38,169 bases of DNA. It comes from Sphingobacteriia bacterium. GTDB lineage: Bacteria; Bacteroidota; Bacteroidia; Chitinophagales; Chitinophagaceae. Each line of letters opens with the position of its first letter. Position 1 is the first letter of the stretch. Shown in pieces: positions 16,337-24,127 of this stretch. Both the position numbers and the translations under genes were made by a program. The notes under the pieces are model-generated. The model searched no databases, was not told the origin of the DNA, and saw only the letters and a program-made list of their open reading frames with translations. The DNA lies in contig CANHJH010000006.1 of the NCBI GenBank assembly GCA_947460365.1, positions 1 to 38,169 on the forward strand. Reading direction: 5' to 3'.

Positions 16337-17986
16337 TTAATTAAAAAGTGTTGGATGTTTTTCGTGCCAGTCTGTTGCCTGTTGATATGCTTTGGCTGCC
16401 AATAATATATTCGCTTCGTCGTATAAATTTCCGATAAACGTTATACTGGTGGGTAAGTTCATCCTTTTATCAAAGCCGGTTGGTACACAAACTACCGGCT
16501 GACCGGTTAAGTTGGTGATAGCGGATTGATTGCCGCTGCCCCTGGTGGGACAAATTAATACATCTACCTGTTGCATGGCTGCGTGTACTTTTTGCATCAA
16601 TACATAGCGATGTCGGTTGGCATTTACATATTCTACGGCAGGCATTATCCTTGCTACTCTAAATGTGTTGGGCCAATCAAACACACCCTGACGAGTCATT
16701 TGATCATCCATGTTGTTTCTGGTAAACTCATCAAATGCAGCGGCTGCTTCTGCACTAATTACGGCGTCCATTATATTAAAGGAATAAACGCCACTGTCCG
16801 GAAACACAATTGGAACAAGCGTTACACCCATTGCTTTAAATGTTGACAATACTTTCCATTCATTTCTGGTGGTGTCGGTTATTTTATCGAAATAATTTTT
16901 AGCGTAGCCGATTTTTAATTTTTTAATATCGTCAGATGGTCGGTAATTAAACGGTCTGTTTACTGCAGAGGGGTCTATGCCATCGGTACCGTGTATGTAA
17001 TTAAATACCACGGCAGCGTCTTCGGCGGTTCTGCAGATGGGCCCCACTTTATCTAAACTCCAGCTTAATGCCATTGCGCCAGATCTGCTGATGCTTCCAA
17101 ATGTTGGTCTTAATCCGGTTGCGCCGCAGGTAGATGATGGAGACACGATGGAACCCCATGTTTCCGTACCAATTGCAAAGGGCACTAATCCCGCTACCGT
17201 TGCTGATGCCGATCCGGCCGATGAACCCGATGAGCCTTGTGTAAGATTCCATGGGTTTTTAGTTCTTCCTCCATACCAATAATCACCCATTGCTAATGCA
17301 CCCAGGGTAAACTTAGCTATTAATACTGCGCCGGCTTCTCTTAAACAGGTATATACATACGCGTCTGTTTCTATTGTTTGGTTTTTATACGGTGCTGCAC
17401 CCCAAGTGGTAGTGGTTCCCTTTACGGCAAATAAATCTTTTAAACCATAAGGAATGCCATGTAGTAGTCCTTTGTATTTTCCGGCGGCAATTTCTGCATC
17501 TGCCTGTTTGGCTTGTTGCATGGCCAAGTCTTCGGTTAATGATATCATACATTGTAAGGTATCGCCGTATTGTTTCACTCTATCGATAAAAAATTGGGTT
17601 AACACTACCGAAGTGATTTTTTTAGATTTAAGTAAATAGGCCAGCTGTTCTATAGAATAGTACGCTAATTCTTTTTTGTTTTTTGGCAATGCACAATTTA
17701 CTTCCGGCCACTTAATAACTTTCTGTTGGCTATTCAACACCATACCGGGTAAAACCGGATTCTGATACATGCTCATCGGTACACTGTTGTTGAGTGTTTG
17801 TTGATGCATCATTTTAAAAAGGAGTACATTTTCTTTTACTCCATCATACATAGTGTCTATTTCTTGTTGGGTATAATTCAGGTCAAATATTTTGGCTGCG
17901 GAAACAATATCTTTTTTAGATACCGTGTCTTGTGCGGTAATATTTATTGTAATGATTGAAAATAGTACGTAACCAATTATTCGCAT
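16337..17986 (-). CDS. Exported amidase-signature-family enzyme
   Basis: A 549-aa protein with an N-terminal signal peptide (ending ITAQ, residues 1-19) followed by a complete amidase-signature domain. The Ser-cisSer-Lys triad can be placed: K183 in HGIPYGLKDLF, S255 in the SSGSSAGSA loop and nucleophile S279 in GTETWGSI. These spacings match GatA-type amidases, but the signal peptide excludes a role in tRNA transamidation, so it probably hydrolyses amides or N-acyl compounds in the periplasm. It sits between the zinc metallopeptidase gene (10 bp upstream) and the M28 peptidase gene (26 bp downstream) on the same strand, consistent with a secreted peptide/amide-degrading operon. Confidence 0.93.
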   Translation of the reverse strand: MRIIGYVLFSIITINITAQDTVSKKDIVSAAKIFDLNYTQQEIDTMYDGVKENVLLFKMMHQQTLNNSVPMSMYQNPVLPGMVLNSQQKVIKWPEVNCALPKNKKELAYYSIEQLAYLLKSKKITSVVLTQFFIDRVKQYGDTLQCMISLTEDLAMQQAKQADAEIAAGKYKGLLHGIPYGLKDLFAVKGTTTTWGAAPYKNQTIETDAYVYTCLREAGAVLIAKFTLGALAMGDYWYGGRTKNPWNLTQGSSGSSAGSASATVAGLVPFAIGTETWGSIVSPSSTCGATGLRPTFGSISRSGAMALSWSLDKVGPICRTAEDAAVVFNYIHGTDGIDPSAVNRPFNYRPSDDIKKLKIGYAKNYFDKITDTTRNEWKVLSTFKAMGVTLVPIVFPDSGVYSFNIMDAVISAEAAAAFDEFTRNNMDDQMTRQGVFDWPNTFRVARIMPAVEYVNANRHRYVLMQKVHAAMQQVDVLICPTRGSGNQSAITNLTGQPVVCVPTGFDKRMNLPTSITFIGNLYDEANILLAAKAYQQATDWHEKHPTLFN

Positions 17987-17996
17987 GGGATGAATT

Positions 17997-18842
17997 TTAT
18001 TCTGCTATTGATTGAAAGGTATTGCCTTGTGTAATATCGCCGGTATCGAATCCTTTTTTAAACCAGTACATTCTTTGTTTGGAGGTTCCGTGTGTAAAAG
18101 AATCTGGTACCACATTTCCACCACTTTGTTGTTGCAAACGATCGTCGCCAATTGCGTTGGCTGCATTGAGGGCAGATTCTATATCTCCCGGCTCCAGTAT
18201 TTTTCTAAGTTTATTCGCATGATGTGCCCAAACGCCAGCTAAAAAATCTGCTTGCAGCTCTAGTTTTACCGATTCTTTATTGTATTCAGTTTCGCTGAGA
18301 TGATTGCGAAGCTCCTGCATTTTAGCCGATGTTCCGTTTAACTGTTGAATATGATGTCCTACTTCGTGTGCAATTACATATGCCATCGCAAATTCTCCGG
18401 GTGCATTAAATTTTTCGGTTAATTCTTTGAAGAAAGATAAATCGATGTACACTTTTTGGTCGGCCGGACAATAAAACGGACCGGTTGCCGCACTTGCAAA
18501 ACCACATCCAGATTGCGTTTGGTCTGTAAACATCCATAATTTGGGTTTTTCATAACGATCTTCGTTGGCCGTGTAAATAGAATCCCACACATCTTCTGTT
18601 AAACCCAATACTACTTTAGTAAAGGAAGCCAACCGCTCTTCATCGGCTGTTCTGCTTACTGATTGTTGTGGTGATGGTGCAATAATTTGGTTAACCACAT
18701 CGGATGGATTGCCACCCATAAATACATAAATTAATGCAATGATAATGGTGCCTACGCCTCCTTTTAAGGCAAAACCACCCATACCTCCTCCACCTCTGTT
18801 GTCTTCTACATTATCACTTTCTCTGTTTCCGCTCCAGCGCAT
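17997..18842 (-). CDS. Membrane-anchored neutral zinc metallopeptidase (YpfJ family)
   Basis: The 281-aa product starts with a hydrophilic glycine-rich segment (MRWSGNRESDNVEDNRGGGG), then a single membrane helix (~29-44) and an extracytoplasmic domain with HEVGH (159-163) as the HExxH zinc motif. RGGGGMGG and CGFASAATGPFYCPAD, with two cysteines (C113, C125) that could form a disulfide, are hallmarks of the YpfJ/KPN_02809 family of predicted neutral zinc metallopeptidases. Its natural substrate is unknown. It is the first gene of the five-gene minus-strand cluster, with a 107-bp gap to the next upstream gene that would carry the operon promoter. ATCAACC lies 12 bp before the ATG. Confidence 0.93.
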   Translation of the reverse strand: MRWSGNRESDNVEDNRGGGGMGGFALKGGVGTIIIALIYVFMGGNPSDVVNQIIAPSPQQSVSRTADEERLASFTKVVLGLTEDVWDSIYTANEDRYEKPKLWMFTDQTQSGCGFASAATGPFYCPADQKVYIDLSFFKELTEKFNAPGEFAMAYVIAHEVGHHIQQLNGTSAKMQELRNHLSETEYNKESVKLELQADFLAGVWAHHANKLRKILEPGDIESALNAANAIGDDRLQQQSGGNVVPDSFTHGTSKQRMYWFKKGFDTGDITQGNTFQSIAE

Positions 18843-18949
18843 AGTTGTTTTTTTGGTTGATGAATTGAATGCAGTAAATAAATAACAAGTTAACTTATTT
18901 TACGGAATGTAAAATACGGTTAACGCTTTAAAGAAGAATGGAAGCTCTT

Positions 18950-19870
18950 TTATTTTACTTCCGCCAGCAATACAGCCACTTTAGCTGATACTATATGAAC
19001 TATTAAAACAGCAAGGATGATGTTGAACGATAAGTCAATAGAAAATAGTAGCGTGCTCAATACTATTAAATAAAAAGGATAAGTAAACATTAACACCCCA
19101 AATAAAACCGAATCATAAAAAACAGTTCCGGCAGTTTTTGCTCGAACAAATTTTTTGATGGTTGAATAATATGGCTGGTGCAGTACTTTACCAAACTTAG
19201 CAAATAACACAAACGGCGTTTTTTTATTTGTTGAAAATACGGGATGGGCCGTTACTAAACCTTCTAGTTGGTTTTTTAATTGTTTATTAAAAAACACATA
19301 GTTTTTTGCTTCTTCTTCGTATGGGAATAATGCTGATGCGTTTATTGGATTTCCCGCATTTAACAGTACTGTTTTACCAAATTGGGTAAAAGAATCATAG
19401 GCCAATGCTATGGGTAAAACTTTGAGCGGTTGCTGAGGTTTAGATCTGTAAGCAATTCTGGCCGCTCCTTTTTTGAAGGGTTGTATTTCATTGGTATTCA
19501 AACAAATGCCTTCAATAAAGATGAGTACTATACCGCCACTTTCTAATATTCGTTTGCTTTCGTAAAATGCATATTCGTTTAAATGCAGGTTTTCTTTTCC
19601 CTCTCTTAACCGATAAATAGGAATCATGTTGAGGAACTTGAGTAAAATCCGGTGGGTGTTGTTTTTAAAAGCGTCGCCTCTAGCTAAAAAATGCACTTCT
19701 TCTTTAAAAAACGCTCCTATTAATACTGCATCTAAAAAGGAGTTCGGATGATTCGCTACAATTAACATTGGCCCTTTTTGCTGAAACGCCTCTTTGTTAA
19801 TAACAAAAAGCCTTTTACAAAACAGCCAAATGGTGGCCCTAATAATTGGTTTAATAATAGAATATATCAA
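18950..19870 (-). CDS. PlsC-type 1-acyl-glycerol-3-phosphate acyltransferase
   Basis: A 306-aa lysophospholipid acyltransferase-like protein. The catalytic motif is NHPNSFLD (H41 to D47), one residue longer than the usual NHx4D, a spacing seen in the DHAPAT-like branch. The later FIEGIC replaces the canonical FPEGT. A C-terminal pair of hydrophobic helices (~250-300) anchors it to the inner membrane. It probably acylates lysophosphatidate or a related lipid; the acceptor is not certain. It stands alone between the metallopeptidase operon and recA. Confidence 0.85.
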   Translation of the reverse strand: MIYSIIKPIIRATIWLFCKRLFVINKEAFQQKGPMLIVANHPNSFLDAVLIGAFFKEEVHFLARGDAFKNNTHRILLKFLNMIPIYRLREGKENLHLNEYAFYESKRILESGGIVLIFIEGICLNTNEIQPFKKGAARIAYRSKPQQPLKVLPIALAYDSFTQFGKTVLLNAGNPINASALFPYEEEAKNYVFFNKQLKNQLEGLVTAHPVFSTNKKTPFVLFAKFGKVLHQPYYSTIKKFVRAKTAGTVFYDSVLFGVLMFTYPFYLIVLSTLLFSIDLSFNIILAVLIVHIVSAKVAVLLAEVK

Positions 19871-20043
19871 TTGCTGGGGGTGTATCGTTTTTTCTGACGA
19901 TCAATATCGGGGATTTTTTTAAGACAGAAATAAAATAAGTCTATTTTTTTAAGTTTTGCTTGTTTTTTTGCATCAAAACGCTTCTTTTTTTCGCTTTAAA
20001 ATTAACAGCGCCTATTTCTTTAAGGAATTCATTTAGCGCTGGG

Positions 20044-20076
20044 CAAAAAATAACCCCGGCCTACTATAACCGGGGT
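20044..20076 (-). terminator. Rho-independent terminator of recA
   Basis: On the minus strand ACCCCGG (complement of 20070-20076) pairs with CCGGGGT (complement of 20053-20059) across a 10-nt loop, followed by TATTTTTT. It lies 36 bp after the recA stop and is a textbook terminator. Confidence 0.88.
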
Positions 20077-20111
20077 ATTTGTTTACTACTACTAACTAAC
20101 CCATCCAAAAA

Positions 20112-21200
20112 CTATTTTTTCTCTGCTTTTTCAGCTTTGCTTGGCTTCTCTGGTTTTTCCGGTTTTTCTTCCGGCACCTCCCCATTTTCATCCATCACTT
20201 CCGGTAATAAATCTGCTGCGATTTTTGCCCTTATTTTAGCTTCAATTTCATTGGCTAGTTCAGGATTATCGTGCATCAATGTTTTTACCGCTTCTCTTCC
20301 CTGACCTAATTTGTTTGAACTGTAACTGAACCAGCTGCCACTTTTTTGCACAATGCCTAATTCTACTCCCATATCAATAATCTCACCAACCTTACTAATT
20401 CCTTCTCCAAATACCAGATCAAATTCTGCTGCTCTGAATGGTGGCGCTACTTTATTTTTAACCACTTTTACTTTCACTCTGTTTCCTATTGCCTCATCAC
20501 CATCTTTTATCTGTGTCATTCTTCTGATGTCTAATCTTACAGAAGCATAGAATTTTAATGCATTTCCCCCTGTGGTTGTTTCAGGATTTCCAAACATTAC
20601 CCCGATTTTTTCTCTTAATTGGTTAATGAATATGCAGATTGTTCCTGTTTTGTTTATCGTTGCGGTTAGTTTACGCAATGCCTGACTCATTAAACGCGCA
20701 TGTAACCCCATTTTACTATCTCCCATCTCTCCCTCTAATTCGCTCTTGGGCACCAATGCCGCAACCGAGTCAATTACTACTACATCAATGGCGCCAGAAA
20801 GTATTAATCTATCTGCTATTTCTAATGCCTGCTCGCCATAATCCGGCTGCGATATCAATAAATTATCTACATCTACTCCCAATTTTTGCGCATACACACT
20901 GTCAAATGCGTGCTCCGCATCAATAATTGCACACATGCCGCCTTTCTTTTGTGCTTCTGCTATAACATGTATCGCTACCGTTGTTTTACCGGACGATTCC
21001 GGTCCGTATATTTCTATGATTCTACCTTTGGGTAATCCCCCAACGCCTAATGCCGTATCTAATCCAATTGATCCTGTAGAAATTACTTCTATTGGCATTA
21101 AACTCTTTTCATTCATCATCATCACACTGCCCTTACCGTAGTCTTTATCTATTTTGTCGATCGTTAATTTTAGCGCTTTTAATTTTTCTGCGTTACTCAT
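20112..21200 (-). CDS. recA: Recombinase RecA
   Basis: The 362-aa protein is a full-length RecA: Walker A GPESSGKT near residue 65, [17 protein letters not shown] (Walker B and following loop), [16 protein letters not shown], and an extended C-terminus rich in E, K and P ([15 protein letters not shown]). It polymerises on single-stranded DNA for homologous recombination and, where present, triggers LexA self-cleavage. It is monocistronic: a strong terminator lies just downstream. The 235-bp upstream region holds two tandem palindromes that may be operators. The sequence shows no intein or break. Confidence 0.98.
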   Translation of the reverse strand: MSNAEKLKALKLTIDKIDKDYGKGSVMMMNEKSLMPIEVISTGSIGLDTALGVGGLPKGRIIEIYGPESSGKTTVAIHVIAEAQKKGGMCAIIDAEHAFDSVYAQKLGVDVDNLLISQPDYGEQALEIADRLILSGAIDVVVIDSVAALVPKSELEGEMGDSKMGLHARLMSQALRKLTATINKTGTICIFINQLREKIGVMFGNPETTTGGNALKFYASVRLDIRRMTQIKDGDEAIGNRVKVKVVKNKVAPPFRAAEFDLVFGEGISKVGEIIDMGVELGIVQKSGSWFSYSSNKLGQGREAVKTLMHDNPELANEIEAKIRAKIAADLLPEVMDENGEVPEEKPEKPEKPSKAEKAEKK

Positions 21201-21264
21201 TTGATTAGATTTTATGGGTCATTAATTGTTAGTAGTGTAAAACTAATTACAATTTTTAAATTAA

Positions 21265-21302
21265 ACTAATTTTTTTAGTATTTTTTTACTAATTCGTTTA
21301 GT
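21265..21302. promoter_or_regulatory. Tandem palindromes upstream of recA (candidate operators)
   Basis: ACTAA-N5-TTAGT occurs twice, at 21265-21279 and 21288-21302, with centres 23 bp apart. The space between them forms a third symmetric match, TTAGTA-N6-TACTAA (21275-21292). They lie 65-102 bp upstream of the recA start, a fitting place for a LexA-like SOS repressor. The surroundings are very A/T-rich, so chance cannot be excluded. Confidence 0.45.
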
Positions 21303-21435
21303 TTTTCTTTTCTCCTGCTAAATTATTGTGTGTTTTGACATAAAAAACAGGTGTTTATACTTGATTTTGGCTTTTTTTCACCCTTTTTGACCTCTTTTAA
21401 GCTGTTTTTGTTCTTTTACTGGTTTTCTTTTGGGT

Positions 21436-23352
21436 TTACCATCCTATTCCATAATCTTCTCCATTATTAGAAGAACCACCCCATATACTGCCATGCTTTC
21501 TATCTAAATATATGGCATTGATTGGCCCGCTGGTTCTATCTCCTAGACTTATTTTATACCCCATTTTCTTTAATTCCTCTTTGGTTGCTTCGGTTGTTTT
21601 GTTGGATAGTAGTATATCGCCTGCTCTTGGCTTTCTATCGCTCATTTTGGTACCACCTAGCGACAACCATAATTGATTACTGTTTACATTAGGCGCTTCA
21701 CAGGCTTGCTGCACCGTCATCTTAAACTCGTGCATATTTAAAAAGAACTGTAACAGGTTTTGGTCTTGCGTATCTCCTCCTTGTACCGCAAACGACAAAT
21801 AGGGTTTTCCGTCTTTTAATGCCATAGAAGGCGTAAGGGTTACCCTTGGTCTTTTACCGGGCTCTACTACATTAAAAGGATTGATTGATGCGTCTAATAC
21901 AAAACTTTGCAAACGCTGACTCATACCCACTCCGGTATTTCCCGCAATACATGCAGGCAACCATCCGCCGCTAGGCGTAATAGATACTACCCAACCCGAT
22001 GTATCGGCCGCTTCTACACTGGTGGTGCCTCGCCATAATCGATCCATATATTGCTCTTGCGCTAACATGGCCGTTGCCGTACTATCGTGTGCTGGCACAA
22101 AATTTCTTTTGTGCAGACTATCTGCTTCTATTTCTCTGCTTTTTAATATTTGATTATACGGGTTAATTAAGCCTTCAAATGGGTATGGATCGCCGGGTAA
22201 TATGGCCGCATTGTTTTTAAGGGGATCAATTAATTGTGCCCGTTGCTTTGCATATTCCTTACTTAATAACCCTTTCATGGGTTGATGGCTTGGTGCAAAT
22301 GCCGGATCGCCATAATAAAAATCGCGGTCGGCAAATGCTAAACTCATACTCTGATAAATCGTATTTATGTATTTAGGCGTATTATATCCCATTGATTGGA
22401 GGTCAAAATTTTCCAATATATTTAATGCTTGTAGCATAGATGGTCCTTGCGTCCATTGCGATAGTTTATATACTTCTATCCCTTTATAATTAATGTGCAT
22501 CGGCTCTTCTTCCTTTACTTTCCAGTTTGCTAAGTCGGCCTTGGTTATTAAGCCGCCTTGTTCCTGCGCACCTCTTACAAATTCATCGGCAATATCTCCT
22601 TTATAAAATCGATCGTTCGCTGCCTGGATTGCTTGTTTTCTGGTTTTCTTCTGCTTTAATGCTTGCTGTTCTGCTTCTACCATTTTAGTAAGCGTCGTCA
22701 ACAAATCTTTTTGTACAAATATTTCTCCAGCTTCCGGTGCTTCTCTTTTCTGTCCCTCGTGGGTTAAAAATACTTTTTTGCTATATGGCCATTGCTTTAT
22801 TCGTTCTTTTCCTCTTTCTATACTATTGGCTGTTTGCGCTTCTATGGGGTATCCTGCTGCCAATTGCATGGCCGGAGCCAATACCTGCTTTAAACTCATG
22901 GTGCCATATTCGGCTAACATGTGGCAGATTCCGCCAGGTGTACCAGGTGTTACTGCTGCCAGAGGGCCGTATTCTGGTGGAAATTGATACCCTTTTCCTT
23001 TAAAATAATCTGCTGTTGCTCCTGTTGGCGCTACTCCCAAAGCATTTATGCCGATTACTTTACCTGTTTTGGGATTGTATATGATGGCTTGTGTTTCTCC
23101 TCCCCAGCTTAGAACATCCCACATAGTACAAGTTGCTGCTAACATAGCTATTGCTGCATCTACCGCATTTCCTCCCTGCTGAAAAATGATGGATCCTGCA
23201 GTTGCCGCCAAAGGTTTTCCTGTAATTGCCATCCAGTTTTTACCATGTAATGGTGGTTTTTGAGTGGGTTGCGCATTTAATCCAGCACAAATGATTGCAA
23301 AACAACATATTATGCTTATTCTGTTCGTGGTTTTTTTGATTGCCTTGGTCAT
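21436..23352 (-). CDS. Secreted gamma-glutamyltransferase-family (Ntn-hydrolase) protein
   Basis: A 638-aa protein with a signal peptide (ending LNAQ, about residue 28). The first half resembles the GGT large subunit (GGNAVDAAIAM at ~60-70, TPGTPGG, PAMQLAAGYPI, the WTQGPSMLQALNIL segment) and the second the small subunit. The predicted autocleavage and nucleophile site is the GTTS at 442-445 (T443 or T444), replacing the common TTHxSV. NTGVGMS and PRVTLTPSMALKDGKPYLSFAVQGGD are conserved small-subunit features. The arginine of the usual DxRExAP gamma-glutamyl-binding motif is absent (INALGVAPTGAT here), so the substrate may not be glutathione. A cephalosporin-acylase-like or other Ntn-hydrolase specificity is an alternative. 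It is monocistronic by position. Confidence 0.87.
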   Translation of the reverse strand: MTKAIKKTTNRISIICCFAIICAGLNAQPTQKPPLHGKNWMAITGKPLAATAGSIIFQQGGNAVDAAIAMLAATCTMWDVLSWGGETQAIIYNPKTGKVIGINALGVAPTGATADYFKGKGYQFPPEYGPLAAVTPGTPGGICHMLAEYGTMSLKQVLAPAMQLAAGYPIEAQTANSIERGKERIKQWPYSKKVFLTHEGQKREAPEAGEIFVQKDLLTTLTKMVEAEQQALKQKKTRKQAIQAANDRFYKGDIADEFVRGAQEQGGLITKADLANWKVKEEEPMHINYKGIEVYKLSQWTQGPSMLQALNILENFDLQSMGYNTPKYINTIYQSMSLAFADRDFYYGDPAFAPSHQPMKGLLSKEYAKQRAQLIDPLKNNAAILPGDPYPFEGLINPYNQILKSREIEADSLHKRNFVPAHDSTATAMLAQEQYMDRLWRGTTSVEAADTSGWVVSITPSGGWLPACIAGNTGVGMSQRLQSFVLDASINPFNVVEPGKRPRVTLTPSMALKDGKPYLSFAVQGGDTQDQNLLQFFLNMHEFKMTVQQACEAPNVNSNQLWLSLGGTKMSDRKPRAGDILLSNKTTEATKEELKKMGYKISLGDRTSGPINAIYLDRKHGSIWGGSSNNGEDYGIGW

Positions 23353-23488
23353 TGTAGTAGGATTGTTTTATTTATTTGATTATAACCAATTCCGCCAATT
23401 TTTTGTTTTGATTTGATTGAATTTTTGTTTGGATTAATCAGACTGCTTACATAAATAAGGCGGATTTCCTTTGTAGCTATGCTTTAAT

Positions 23489-23501
23489 CCGGCGAAGCCG
23501 G
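23489..23501. repeat. Solitary GC-rich hairpin
   Basis: CCGGC-GAA-GCCGG is a perfect stem in an otherwise A/T-rich region, followed by CGAAATTTG. Its layout resembles a REP-type hairpin plus tail, but its sequence is unlike the REP copies at 11.3-12.3 kb. No T-run follows for a terminator. Confidence 0.45.
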
Positions 23502-23658
23502 CGAAATTTGAAAAATAGACCGATTTTTGAGAAAAATTTGATTAATGTTGGCTTGTACTGAATGATTTATCGTTGACTTGAACATATCGATTGGTTGTTT
23601 AGCAAAGTGATTCTTTTTTTAAAGACTTTCCAAATTTTAATTGGCATTCAATCAGCTG

Positions 23659-23817
23659 CAATGTGCATATCTGTTGTAGTATTAAATACTAATACATTTA
23701 TATAAAATCAACTACTATTATTACGGGTGTTAATATCGTGATAACTTTGTTATTAACATAGTTACATTCAATATTTTCAGTTGTTATCCACTATATTTTA
23801 ATACTATATGCACATTG
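23659..23817. repeat. 159-bp element bounded by 12-bp perfect inverted repeats
   Basis: CAATGTGCATAT (23659-23670) and ATATGCACATTG (23806-23817) are exact reverse complements. A second pair, AGTATTAAA (23678-23686) with TTTAATACT (23797-23805), and a third, TGTTAATA (23728-23735) with TATTAACA (23751-23758), are nested inside. The whole could fold into a long branched structure or be a MITE-like remnant. No target-site duplication is evident. Confidence 0.6.
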
Positions 23818-24127
23818 TTTTATACTGTTTTTATGTATTTTATTGGCTTTTACACAATGCAATTTTCCTTTATTCACGTTTCTTTTATTTCTCTATTAAC
23901 AAGCTTTTCACTGTGCATTAACATGTATAATTTCAGTATATTTTTCAGATATTTGGCTTCCTACTCCTTTTCTTTCTGACTTATTCTTCTTCTTTTCACA
24001 CATTTTTTTCGGATTTTGTTATTTTTACACCTATATTCCTCTTTATTCACAACATATTGTGTATAATTTTTCCCTTATTTTTGCTCTCCCTTTAAACTAT
24101 GGGAACTCATTCTTTAATTTATCTTAT

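Larger units (their letters stand above)
23353..24127. other. Long divergent intergenic region (775 bp)
   Basis: It separates the minus-strand GGT-family gene from the plus-strand PpiD-like gene. It contains a GC-rich hairpin (23489-23501), a 159-bp inverted-repeat element (23659-23817) and three DnaA-box-like nonamers (23784, 23870, 24043). By hand count its left part has more G than C (55 to 37 over 23401-23700) and its right part more C than G (54 to 24 over 23761-24060). I see no convincing ORF or RNA gene. Confidence 0.55.

Noticed and set aside
23784-24051. Three DnaA-box-like nonamers (TTATCCACT, TTATTCACG, TTATTCACA) suggesting an origin at 23.8-24.05 kb.
   Set aside because: Only one fits TTATnCACA exactly, the region is A/T-rich enough for chance matches, there are no parS sites here, and the G/C bias changes in the opposite direction to that of an origin.
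24059-24127. Upstream extension of the PpiD-like gene from a GTG at 24059.
   Set aside because: The added residues are hydrophobic and unlike the family, while the ATG at 24128 gives the normal N-terminus.
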